Of a stretch of DNA of 64,000 nt, positions 51,926 to 59,905 are shown piece after piece. Position 1 is the stretch's first letter; every line of letters begins with the position of its first letter. Below the pieces are notes generated by a model that made no database searches, was not told where the DNA came from, and saw only the letters and a list, made by a program, of their open reading frames with translations. Source of the stretch: Aequorivita vladivostokensis (GTDB lineage: Bacteria > Bacteroidota > Bacteroidia > Flavobacteriales > Flavobacteriaceae); contig NZ_JSVU01000001.1 of assembly GCF_000952855.1 (NCBI RefSeq), positions 372,001 to 436,000 of the forward strand, written 5' to 3'. The position numbers and the translations under genes were made by a program.

Positions 51926-52527
51926 TTTATTCCTTTAAAGGCCATATCCCAGTAATCCACGAATCCAGTTTCGTCCACCCTTTGGCGGCCGTTACTGGCA
52001 ATGTGATTATTGGAAAAAACTGCTACATCGGTCCAGGTGCGGCAATTCGCGGCGATTGGGGCGAGATTATTTTGGAAGATGGCGTGAATGTTCAGGAAAA
52101 CTGCACGGTGCATATGTTTCCGGGGAAAAGTATTGTTTTGAAAGAAAGTGCGCATGTGGGCCACGGAGCAATAATCCACGGTGCAAATTTGGGCCGAAAT
52201 TGCTTGATAGGAATGAACAGCGTAATTATGGACGATGCCGAAATTGGCGATGAATGTATTGTTGGCGCAATGAGTTTTGTAAAAGCCGAGGAAAAATTCC
52301 CGAAGCGTAAATTGATTGTCGGCAATCCCGCCAAAGCAATAAAAGATATTTCAGATGAAATTATTGCGTGGAAAACCGCCGGAACCCGATTGTACCAGCA
52401 ATTACCAACAGATTGCCACGAAAGTTTAAGAGAAGTGGAGCCACTTCGAGAAATTCCGGCAAATCGTCCAAAACAAGAAGATTTTTATAAAACGTTGGAA
52501 GATTTCAGAAAAGAGAAAAAAGAATAA
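51922..52527 (+). CDS. paaY: PaaY-like gamma-carbonic anhydrase family hexapeptide protein
   Basis: A 201-residue left-handed beta-helix protein of the PaaY/CaiE type. Hexapeptide turns run from GNVIIGKNCYIGPGAAIRGD through GHGAIIHGANLGRNCLIGMN; the three zinc-ligand histidines of the gamma-carbonic anhydrase fold are represented in CTVHMFPG, HVGHGAIIHG. PaaY in Pseudomonas is a thioesterase acting on stalled CoA esters of the pathway. The ATG overlaps the preceding stop and E2 follows eight bases later. Confidence 0.9.
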   Translation: MIYSFKGHIPVIHESSFVHPLAAVTGNVIIGKNCYIGPGAAIRGDWGEIILEDGVNVQENCTVHMFPGKSIVLKESAHVGHGAIIHGANLGRNCLIGMNSVIMDDAEIGDECIVGAMSFVKAEEKFPKRKLIVGNPAKAIKDISDEIIAWKTAGTRLYQQLPTDCHESLREVEPLREIPANRPKQEDFYKTLEDFRKEKKE

Positions 52528-52535
52528 AGACAACT

Positions 52536-53822
52536 ATGTCGAAAACAGAATTTAAAATGCCCAAAATGGGCGAGAGCATATCCGAAGGAACGATTATCAA
52601 TTGGTTGGTAAACGAAGGCGACTCGTTTGAGGAAGGGGATATTTTGCTGGAAGTTGCAACCGATAAAGTGGATAACGAAGTTCCCGCACCAGCTTCGGGA
52701 AAAATGCTTGAGCATAAATTTAAGGCAAAAGATGTTGTTCCCGTGGGGGAAGTAATCGCAATTTTGGAGTTTTCTGAAGAGAAAGGAGCTCCAAAATCCA
52801 CGAGTAAAACTTCAGAAAAAACGGTTTCTAAAACCGAAATTTCGGAAAAACCGAAAGCACAAAAACAAATTTCAAAATCAGCTTCCTTTAAAGTAAACGA
52901 AAACGTTTTCATTTCGCCATTGGTTGATAGTATTGCTCGCAAAAATCATATCAGTTACGATGAATTGGCTAGAATTTCCGGAACTGGAAAAGAGGGTCGG
53001 CTGCGTAAAAGCGATGTTACGAATTATCTTGAAAATGGGCGTCCGTTCCAGTTTGCGCAAGCCATTCCAGAAGTTTCGGGATTTCAGGTTCCCGATTTGA
53101 AATTCGATAAAGGAAAAGGCAAGATCGTGGAAATGGACCGTATGCGCCAAATGATAGCCGACCATATGGTTTTCAGCAAGCACACTTCGCCACATGTAAC
53201 GGCTTATGTAGAGGCAGATTTGACCGAAATGGTAAATTGGCGCAATGATATTAAAGTTGCTTTTCAGAAAAAATACAACGAAAAACTCACATTTACTCCG
53301 CTATTTATTGAATGTGTTGCGAAAGCGATTACAGATTTTCCAATGATAAATTCTACGCTTGATGGAAAAAATATTATTGTAAAAGATGAAATAAATATCG
53401 GGATGGCGACCGCGCTTCCGTCGGGAAACTTGATTGTTCCCGTGGTGAAAAATGCCGATAAAAAGAACTTAAAAGAATTGGCCGAAACCACAAACGAGCT
53501 CGTCGGAAAAGCGCGCGACAACAAATTAAAAGCGGACGAAACAAAGGGCAGTACTTTTACAATAAGCAATGTGGGTACTTTTGGAAGTTTGATGGGAACG
53601 CCAATAATCAACCAACCCGAAGCCGCAATTCTCGCAACCGGAATCATTAAAAAACGAGCTGAAGTGATGGAGCGAGAAGAAGGTGATATAATTGAAATAC
53701 GGCAAATGATGTATTTGTCACTTTCCTTTGACCATAGAATTGTAGATGGCTATTTGGCGGGATCTTTCCTTAGAAGAATTGCCGATTATATGGAACAGTT
53801 TGATACTAACAGAAAAATTTAA
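52536..53822 (+). CDS. 2-oxoacid dehydrogenase E2 (dihydrolipoamide acyltransferase)
   Basis: A 428-residue acyltransferase core of a 2-oxoacid dehydrogenase complex. Domains: one lipoyl domain (about 1-77) with the lipoylated lysine in EVATDKVDNEVPAP; an Ala/Lys/Ser linker; a peripheral subunit-binding domain (about 125-165: SPLVDSIARKNHISYDEL); and the catalytic domain with HHRI-type active-site motif SFDHRIVDGYLAGSF. It starts eight bases after the paaY stop, so it is part of the paa transcript. Branched-chain or phenylpyruvate-type 2-oxoacids are the likely substrates. E3 is not in this window. Confidence 0.92.
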   Translation: MSKTEFKMPKMGESISEGTIINWLVNEGDSFEEGDILLEVATDKVDNEVPAPASGKMLEHKFKAKDVVPVGEVIAILEFSEEKGAPKSTSKTSEKTVSKTEISEKPKAQKQISKSASFKVNENVFISPLVDSIARKNHISYDELARISGTGKEGRLRKSDVTNYLENGRPFQFAQAIPEVSGFQVPDLKFDKGKGKIVEMDRMRQMIADHMVFSKHTSPHVTAYVEADLTEMVNWRNDIKVAFQKKYNEKLTFTPLFIECVAKAITDFPMINSTLDGKNIIVKDEINIGMATALPSGNLIVPVVKNADKKNLKELAETTNELVGKARDNKLKADETKGSTFTISNVGTFGSLMGTPIINQPEAAILATGIIKKRAEVMEREEGDIIEIRQMMYLSLSFDHRIVDGYLAGSFLRRIADYMEQFDTNRKI

Positions 53823-53826
53823 TAAT

Positions 53827-53855
53827 GTCAGGTCGAGCGCAGTCGAGACCTCGTT
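53827..53855. repeat. GCGCAGTCGA-family repeat between E2 and E1
   Basis: GTCAGGTCGAGCGCAGTCGA followed by GACCTCGTT; the AGGTC and GACCT ends can pair. It occupies most of the E2-E1 gap. Confidence 0.8.
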
Positions 53856-53867
53856 AAGAATAAAAAA

Positions 53868-55928
53868 GTGAATATTTCAAAAGATATATTAAAGAAGGCC
53901 TTCAAAAACCTCGTCACTGCAAAGGCGATGACCGAGATATATGAGGAAAACTTCAAGATTGTTTCAAAATACGTACACGCAACTTCGCGTGGGCATGAAG
54001 TAATACAAACCGCTGTGGGAATGCAGCTTTTACCGCAGGATTATGCTTTTCCGTATTATCGTGACGACTCAATGTTGCTGGCAATCGGGATGAATCCGTA
54101 TGAACTGATGCTACAGGTTTTAGCGAAAAAAGACGATCCATTTTCTGGGGGAAGAACCTATTATTCACACCCTAGTTTAAAGGATGATGACAAACCGAAA
54201 ATTCCACACCAAAGTTCCGCAACGGGAATGCAGGCTATTCCCGCAACGGGAGTGGCAATGGGGTTTTGGTATAAAGAATCGTTTAAGGCAGAATTTAAAA
54301 ATGAAACTTCTGAATCTCCAATTGTAGTTTGCAGTTTAGGAGATGCTTCCGTAACCGAGGGCGAAGTAGCCGAAGCCTTTCAAATGGCGGCTTTAAAGCA
54401 ATTGCCAATTCTATATTTGGTGCAGGATAATGGTTGGGATATTTCAGCAAATGCGGCGGAAACCCGTGCGCAGAATGCTTTTGAATACGCTGCAGGTTTT
54501 CACGGTTTGGAAGCGGTTTCAATAGACGGAACCGATTTTGAGGAAAGTTACAATACAATTCAAGATGTAATTTCAAAAATTAGGGAAGAACGCAGACCGT
54601 TTTTGGTGCACGCCAAAGTACCGCTTTTGAACCATCATACTTCTGGAGTCAGAATGGAGTTTTATCGCGATGATCTTGATGAAGCCAGAAGTCGCGATCC
54701 CTATCCAAAGTTGAAAAAACTGCTTTTGAAGAATGGTTTTTCTGAAAAGGAGCTTCAAGAAATCGAAATCGAAATCAAAACCGAAATCGAAAAATCACTT
54801 GAAAAAGCTTTGAAAGCCGAAGACCCAAAACCGGGAGATTTATTTACCCACGATTTTGCCCCTACAACAATTACCGAGGAAGTAGGCGAACGTTCCCCAA
54901 AAGGTGGCGAAAAAGTTGTGATGGTAGATTGCGCGCTTTTCGCAATTGAGGAGTTGATGGCTAAACATCCCGAATGTTTATTGTACGGGCAAGACGTTGG
55001 CGGCCGTTTGGGTGGTGTTTTTCGCGAAGCGGCGACGCTAGCTCAGAAGTTTGGCGACAACCGTGTTTTTAATACGCCCATTCAAGAAGCATTTATCGTC
55101 GGTTCCACAGTTGGAATGAGCGCCGTGGGATTGAAACCAATTGTTGAGGTTCAGTTTGCAGATTATATTTGGCCGGGACTCAATCAACTTTTTACAGAAG
55201 TGTCCCGAAGCTGCTATCTTTCAAATGGAAAATGGCCCGTTTCAATGATTCTTCGAGTCCCCATTGGCGCTTACGGCAGCGGCGGTCCGTACCATTCCTC
55301 TTCCGTCGAAAGTGTCGTTACAAATATTCGCGGGTTGAAAATAGCATACCCCAGCAACGGAGCCGATTTAAAAGGTTTGATGAAAGCTGCATATTACGAC
55401 CCAAATCCAGTTGTAATTTTTGAACACAAAGGTTTGTACTGGAGCAAAGTGAAGGGAACCAAAGGCGCAACTTCGCTGATGCCCGATGCAGATTATATTT
55501 TGCCTTTCGGGAAAGCTTGGGTCTTACAGGAAATATGGAAGCAGGAAGAGGAAGAAACACTTTCCATAATCACTTACGGAATGGGCGTACACTGGGCGAT
55601 GAACGCTTCGGAAGAACTTGGAATGCAGGATAAAATTGAAGTAGTTGACCTTCGAACACTGCATCCTTTGGATTATGACACGGTTTTCAAAAGTGTAAAA
55701 AAATGCGGAAAATGTCTTGTTGTAACCGAGGAACCTTCTGAAAACGGTTTCAGCAGAGGGCTTCAAGGAAAAATTCAAGAGGAATGTTTTCAGCAGTTGG
55801 ATGCACCCGTAATGCTGATCGGTTCAGAAAATATGCCCGCAATTCCACTTAATTCAACTTTAGAGGAAACAATGATTCCATCAACCGAAAAAGTAAAGCA
55901 GAAGATTTTAGAGGTTTTGAGCTATTGA
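53868..55928 (+). CDS. 2-oxoacid dehydrogenase E1, fused alpha and beta
   Basis: A 686-residue thiamine-diphosphate enzyme with alpha and beta subunits in one chain. The alpha part (about 1-325) has the ThDP motif GDASVTEGEVAEAFQMAA leading to VQDNGWDIS; the beta part (about 345-686) has YGQDVGGRLGGVF, QEAFIVGSTVGMS, VPIGAYGSGGPYHSSS and VTEEPSENGFSRG. It decarboxylates a 2-oxoacid and passes the acyl group to E2. The GTG start at 53868 follows a palindromic repeat. Annotated relatives in Bacteroidota are called branched-chain (2-oxoisovalerate) dehydrogenase E1; location at the end of the paa cluster suggests phenylpyruvate as an alternative. Confidence 0.92.
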   Translation: MNISKDILKKAFKNLVTAKAMTEIYEENFKIVSKYVHATSRGHEVIQTAVGMQLLPQDYAFPYYRDDSMLLAIGMNPYELMLQVLAKKDDPFSGGRTYYSHPSLKDDDKPKIPHQSSATGMQAIPATGVAMGFWYKESFKAEFKNETSESPIVVCSLGDASVTEGEVAEAFQMAALKQLPILYLVQDNGWDISANAAETRAQNAFEYAAGFHGLEAVSIDGTDFEESYNTIQDVISKIREERRPFLVHAKVPLLNHHTSGVRMEFYRDDLDEARSRDPYPKLKKLLLKNGFSEKELQEIEIEIKTEIEKSLEKALKAEDPKPGDLFTHDFAPTTITEEVGERSPKGGEKVVMVDCALFAIEELMAKHPECLLYGQDVGGRLGGVFREAATLAQKFGDNRVFNTPIQEAFIVGSTVGMSAVGLKPIVEVQFADYIWPGLNQLFTEVSRSCYLSNGKWPVSMILRVPIGAYGSGGPYHSSSVESVVTNIRGLKIAYPSNGADLKGLMKAAYYDPNPVVIFEHKGLYWSKVKGTKGATSLMPDADYILPFGKAWVLQEIWKQEEEETLSIITYGMGVHWAMNASEELGMQDKIEVVDLRTLHPLDYDTVFKSVKKCGKCLVVTEEPSENGFSRGLQGKIQEECFQQLDAPVMLIGSENMPAIPLNSTLEETMIPSTEKVKQKILEVLSY

Positions 55929-55968
55929 TTTTTCTTAATCTTGCTATAAATATTTTTAAATCCACATT

Positions 55969-57579
55969 ATGAAAACAATTATTACAATTTCTTGCTTTTT
56001 ATCAATGTTTGTTGCCTCTGCACAGTGGACAACAGATACAGATACAAATACACTTGTGGCTGAATCTGGCGAACTTGATGTACAAGCCAAAGGAACTACG
56101 GACGGACAAACCTACGTGGTTTATTGGAAAAACGTTGGAGCGTCTACCAACATTGAGCTGCGAATGCAAGTTATGGATGCCGAAGGAAACCGAACGTTAG
56201 GGAATGATGGAATGCTGGTGAGCGACCAAATACCGATGAGCAGTTTTACTGTAATTATGAATACAGTAGTTGATATGGATGATCATCTTTATATAGGCGT
56301 GACTGGAACCGGTGGGGGAGACCCTGCCTATGTTTTCAAAATGGATACTGCTGGCAACCATTTATGGGGTGCCAATGGTGTAAATGTGGGCAGTGGAAAC
56401 ATAGTTACTGTTTTGCCACTTTCTGCTGGTGGTGCTATTGTTAGCTGGTTAGGATCTTCTGGCGCTGTAATGCAAAAATATGACGGAAGTGGGAATGCGG
56501 TTTGGCCAACTACCCAACCGCTAACTGCAGGTTCAGGCTTTGCTGCTCCAGGCAATTTTTTTGAAATTTCTGGGGGAGAATATATTGCCGTTTTTCATAA
56601 ACTGTTAAGCGGTATAAATTCAAATTTATATGCCCAAAGATATGATTCGGACGGAAATCCAGTATGGTCAAATACCGTGCAAATTGCGGATAGAGCTACC
56701 GCCTTTAACCGTTCCTATACAGGTTTGCAGGATGGTGATGTAGTCTATATGGGTTATTCTGCTTCCGCTGGAACTCGATTTGACTCCTATTTACAACGAA
56801 TTAATCCTGACGGAACATTGCCTTGGGGTATCAATGGATCCGATTTTGACACCAATGAAACAGATTATGAAATGGATACTGAAATTGCATTCCAATCAGG
56901 ATCGCAATACGTTTGGGCCATTGCGACCTATACTGATACAAATCAAAACGAACGAGGTGAATATGTTCAAAAATTTAATAAAGAATCTGGCGCACGTCAA
57001 TTTACAGATAACGCGAAGGTTGTTTTCGCCATTGGAGATGATATATCCCATGCTGGACCACTTCGTTTAAGAAATGGCAATCCGCTTTTTTTGATGGAAG
57101 AAGGAGAGAACAATGGAGTTTCACCCACCACTTTAAATGCCGTCTATCTTGACGAAAACGGTGACTTTGCTTGGCCGGAAGAAACCCGTCCAGTAGCGAC
57201 CTTTGCAGCAGCAAAAATCAGAGTGAATTTTACAGAGGAAGCAAATATGCAGAATGTGGCAGTTTTTGCTGAGGATAAAGGTAGTGGTCTAAAAATTTAT
57301 GCTCAGAATATTGAGGATGAAACTGCAGGAATTGAAGAATTTTCAAATGTTTCCATATTCTTTACAAATCCTGTGAAAGATGAAATGATTTTAAAGAGCA
57401 ATTCACCTATCGAATCAATTTCAATTTATAATGTTTTGGGCCAACAATTGTTTTCCGCCAAATATAGTGGCGAAACCGAGGCAAATATTAATGCCCAAAA
57501 CTGGAAATCTGGAATTTATTTTATGAATGTTTCTACAAATGAAATCGTTAATAAGGGAATAAAACTGATAAAACAGTAA
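55969..57579 (+). CDS. Secreted protein with T9SS type A sorting domain
   Basis: A 536-residue exported protein. It has a signal peptide (MKTIITISCFLSMFVASAQ), a central region of repeated beta-strand units with Asp/Gly/Asn turns (YVFKMDTAGNHLWG, VMQKYDGSGNAVWP, YAQRYDSDGNPVWS, LQRINPDGTLPWG: a repeated hydrophobic-x-D-G-N-x-x-W pattern suggesting a beta-propeller), and a C-terminal type IX sorting domain (FFTNPVKDEMILK, ISIYNVLGQQLF, SGIYFMNVS, KGIKLIKQ). It is therefore placed on the cell surface or secreted through T9SS. Molecular function is unknown. A terminator follows. Confidence 0.92.
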   Translation: MKTIITISCFLSMFVASAQWTTDTDTNTLVAESGELDVQAKGTTDGQTYVVYWKNVGASTNIELRMQVMDAEGNRTLGNDGMLVSDQIPMSSFTVIMNTVVDMDDHLYIGVTGTGGGDPAYVFKMDTAGNHLWGANGVNVGSGNIVTVLPLSAGGAIVSWLGSSGAVMQKYDGSGNAVWPTTQPLTAGSGFAAPGNFFEISGGEYIAVFHKLLSGINSNLYAQRYDSDGNPVWSNTVQIADRATAFNRSYTGLQDGDVVYMGYSASAGTRFDSYLQRINPDGTLPWGINGSDFDTNETDYEMDTEIAFQSGSQYVWAIATYTDTNQNERGEYVQKFNKESGARQFTDNAKVVFAIGDDISHAGPLRLRNGNPLFLMEEGENNGVSPTTLNAVYLDENGDFAWPEETRPVATFAAAKIRVNFTEEANMQNVAVFAEDKGSGLKIYAQNIEDETAGIEEFSNVSIFFTNPVKDEMILKSNSPIESISIYNVLGQQLFSAKYSGETEANINAQNWKSGIYFMNVSTNEIVNKGIKLIKQ

Positions 57580-57603
57580 ACTTGTTTAATCCCAATTTTA
57601 AAA

Positions 57604-57635
57604 AAGTCTTCCCGTTTTGCGGAAAGGCTTTTTTT
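57604..57635 (+). terminator. Terminator after the T9SS protein gene
   Basis: Stem AGTCTTCCCG / CGGAAAGGCT (one G-U pair, one mismatch), loop TTTTG, then seven T. It also separates the convergent minus-strand gene, whose stop is at 57634. Confidence 0.75.
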
Positions 57636-58182
57636 ATTCATTAGTTACATCATTATCGTCTTCTTTAAAAACAAGCGGATGATCCTCTTCGCCAAGTCCC
57701 ACAATTTTGATCATATTTATAACAGTATTGTAAAGCATCAAAATTACAGAAACCATCCCGCCGCTCAACAATGAAGAAAGAAACAGGGTGGCCCAATATA
57801 TGTTTGAATACCAAGTAGTGGGCAATTCTTCCGATTCGGTAATGGGAATATTGAATATTTGAAAAAGAATAATGGCTATTACAAAAAGGACTGTATCCAA
57901 CTTTGCAATAGCCATAACTTGCGTATAATGCTCGCGCTTTAACTTTGACTTGGAGCCCGAACTTATTCCCAAAAGGGTTAGCAAAAGCGCCAAAATAGTT
58001 GCCGAAGCAAGGACAATAGTGTTGCAGAGCATATTTATCCCTGGCAGGGAAGAGGTGATTAGTTTTTTTGCTTCGTATCCGGAAATATTTCCCAAAAGGA
58101 AAACTCCAGCGCCAGTAATAATTGCTGCAATCAGTCCTCCATATAGAGAGCGCTGATTATATTTTGAAAGTTTTAGCATCAA
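57634..58182 (-). CDS. Hypothetical membrane protein, four helices
   Basis: A 182-residue inner membrane protein that I do not recognise. Four hydrophobic segments: LYGGLIAAIITGAGVFLLG, MLCNTIVLASATILALLLTLLG, LDTVLFVIAIILFQIF and IYWATLFLSSLLSGGMVSVILML (each about 18-23 residues). Basic loop SGSKSKLKREHY between helices 2 and 3; the acidic C-terminal tail (EEDHPLVFKEDDNDV) is soluble. No functional motif is visible. It converges on the T9SS protein gene and shares the terminator hairpin with it. Confidence 0.75.
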   Translation of the reverse strand: MMLKLSKYNQRSLYGGLIAAIITGAGVFLLGNISGYEAKKLITSSLPGINMLCNTIVLASATILALLLTLLGISSGSKSKLKREHYTQVMAIAKLDTVLFVIAIILFQIFNIPITESEELPTTWYSNIYWATLFLSSLLSGGMVSVILMLYNTVINMIKIVGLGEEDHPLVFKEDDNDVTNE

Positions 58183-58234
58183 TACCTTTTAAAGAAAATA
58201 TACAATACGGAATTTTGTACCGTAAAAAATTCAT

Positions 58235-59146
58235 TTAAAAGTAAAGATACAAACTAGCATTTATAAAATGGGTGTCAATAATTAAAGGAATTATGTCGCC
58301 ATCGCCAATAAAAGTAAGATCATTCTCATATTCGGGAATATAGCTTACAATCACCCCTAAGGATTTTTTGTCATCCAGTGAAAATAAAACCCCTGCTTTT
58401 GGAATTAAAAAGGCGCTGCCTTCTGTTTGCTTTATTTTATAGCCATCATACTTGCCGTCGTAATGATCGCGAACCAGACCTGCACCTATTCCAATAAGTG
58501 GCTGGATTGAACCCTTTTTGTTGAAATGATACTCTGCCCCCAAACTTGCTCTGTAAGAATTCTTTTTGAAATTTGTGGTAAATGGCGAATTGCTAAAATC
58601 TTTATCGCCCGAAAATGCAGCACTTGCTTCCAAAGTGAAGTAAAGGCTTCCTTGTAACGAACCAATAAATCCTGGAGTTGCGGCAACGCCAAAACTAAGT
58701 TGGCCCTGTGTTAAATTTTCATAATCATCAAAGTTGAAGAAACTAATCCGGTTCAAGGAACCACCAATACTTGCAAAGAGTTTATATTCGTCACCCTGAA
58801 AATTTGCAGCCTGCTCAATTTCTTTTTCAGTAGGTTCAAAAGTGGTGTAATTACATTTATTATACCTCTCCACGGCCTGTATAAGTTGCCCCTCTGTAAC
58901 AATTCGTGATTCAAAAACCGATTGTCTCAATTCCTCACAATCCTTAAACAGAACGGCAAGTGTTCCTTGCACGTGTTTATCTTCATTGGGCCGAATGTTA
59001 ATTTTTTTTATAGTGCCATCTGTTTTTTTGATTTCATAGATGCCTTCTGCAGTGCGGATTAAAGTAGCTTTTCCCGTAACCAGTTCCTGTGCCTGTATTC
59101 CAAAACTGACAAAAAATACTAGCAGTAATAATTTAATAGATTTCAT
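58235..59146 (-). CDS. Outer membrane beta-barrel protein
   Basis: A 303-residue exported protein. After the signal peptide (MKSIKLLLLVFFVSFGIQAQ) comes a soluble part (about 21-115) with YEIKKTDGTIKKINIRPNED and two conserved cysteines, then about eight amphipathic beta strands (FASIGGSLNRISF, LYFTLEASAAF, YRASLGAEYHF, PLIGIGAGLVR, HFINASLYLYF at the C-terminus), consistent with a small OmpW/PorT-type barrel. Function unknown. It is transcribed away from the neighbouring lipoprotein gene's direction, same strand, with a 122-base gap. Confidence 0.78.
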   Translation of the reverse strand: MKSIKLLLLVFFVSFGIQAQELVTGKATLIRTAEGIYEIKKTDGTIKKINIRPNEDKHVQGTLAVLFKDCEELRQSVFESRIVTEGQLIQAVERYNKCNYTTFEPTEKEIEQAANFQGDEYKLFASIGGSLNRISFFNFDDYENLTQGQLSFGVAATPGFIGSLQGSLYFTLEASAAFSGDKDFSNSPFTTNFKKNSYRASLGAEYHFNKKGSIQPLIGIGAGLVRDHYDGKYDGYKIKQTEGSAFLIPKAGVLFSLDDKKSLGVIVSYIPEYENDLTFIGDGDIIPLIIDTHFINASLYLYF

Positions 59147-59268
59147 ACCTTTTCTTTTTTTAAATTTTTAAATCGGATGAGGTCGATTTTTTTACGATAG
59201 CTTTAAGTAATAATCTCTTAAAACTATTTTTTCAGAACAAGGCTTTGTTAATTGAAGGTTTTCTAAAG

Positions 59269-59808
59269 TTATTTCTTCATCGCTCCGGGCGGATATTCCG
59301 CTAAAATTTTGGCTACAATTTCACGGATGCGCTCTTCTTTTCGTTCCATATCACTGGTAACCAAATCAGCGCTACCCATTCCCTGCCAAACCAGATTGTT
59401 GGTTTTGGCATCAATTAGGTCAATGTAAAGCGTCCCTTCTGTGGAACGGGCCACGTGGCTGCCGCCGTAATAGCTGCCATAATACCAAGGATTCCAGCCC
59501 CAGCCGTAACCGAAATTGTTGTTATAAACATCAACACGTTCACGTTCTTTGGTAAAAATACTGACCAGCAAATCAGGACTTTCTGATTTGGACATTCCTT
59601 TCGCTGAAAGTTCCGCCTCAATCGCGCGCAAAATTCGTTTTTTGTCGAGGTCGCTGATTTCAGCCTTGTCTATTCCCGGCTTAAAAAAAGCAAAGGAATT
59701 GTACTGGTTAAAATTTGCTTTTTTGTCATAATCGGTGACCACGCGAACGGTGGAGCATGAAGCGAAAACAAAAAGCAAGAGCAGGGGTAAAAATTTAAGT
59801 GCTTTCAT
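59269..59808 (-). CDS. DUF4136 lipoprotein
   Basis: A 179-residue lipoprotein. Signal peptide LPLLLLFVFASC with lipidated cysteine, followed by DUF4136 (VRVVTDYDKKANFNQYNSFAF, SPDLLVSIFTKERERV, LYIDLIDAKTNNLVWQGMGS). A Gly/Tyr/Trp-rich loop (YGWGWNPWYYGSYYGG) lies in the middle. Function unknown; the family is common in Bacteroidota envelopes. An upstream-extended frame to 59856 exists, but ATG 59808 starts the signal peptide. The leader is the same element as in front of the 30366 gene. hutU lies directly upstream on the same strand, ending at 59906. Confidence 0.88.
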   Translation of the reverse strand: MKALKFLPLLLLFVFASCSTVRVVTDYDKKANFNQYNSFAFFKPGIDKAEISDLDKKRILRAIEAELSAKGMSKSESPDLLVSIFTKERERVDVYNNNFGYGWGWNPWYYGSYYGGSHVARSTEGTLYIDLIDAKTNNLVWQGMGSADLVTSDMERKEERIREIVAKILAEYPPGAMKK

Positions 59809-59901
59809 CTGTATAAAATATTTGAGAAATAGGAAGATGGAATGCCCCAAAAACACCTTCTATTAATTAATAATCTGTTAGTGGGCATTTCATAGTTGCA
59901 A
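59809..59901 (-). promoter_or_regulatory. Shared leader element, copy B
   Basis: Homologous to 30367-30462. The paired arms are GGAATGCCC (59839-59847) and GGGCATTTC (59883-59891); compared with copy A the last pair is changed on both sides (G-C to C-G), keeping the stem. The middle of the loop differs. Confidence 0.7.
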
Positions 59902-59905
59902 TTTT

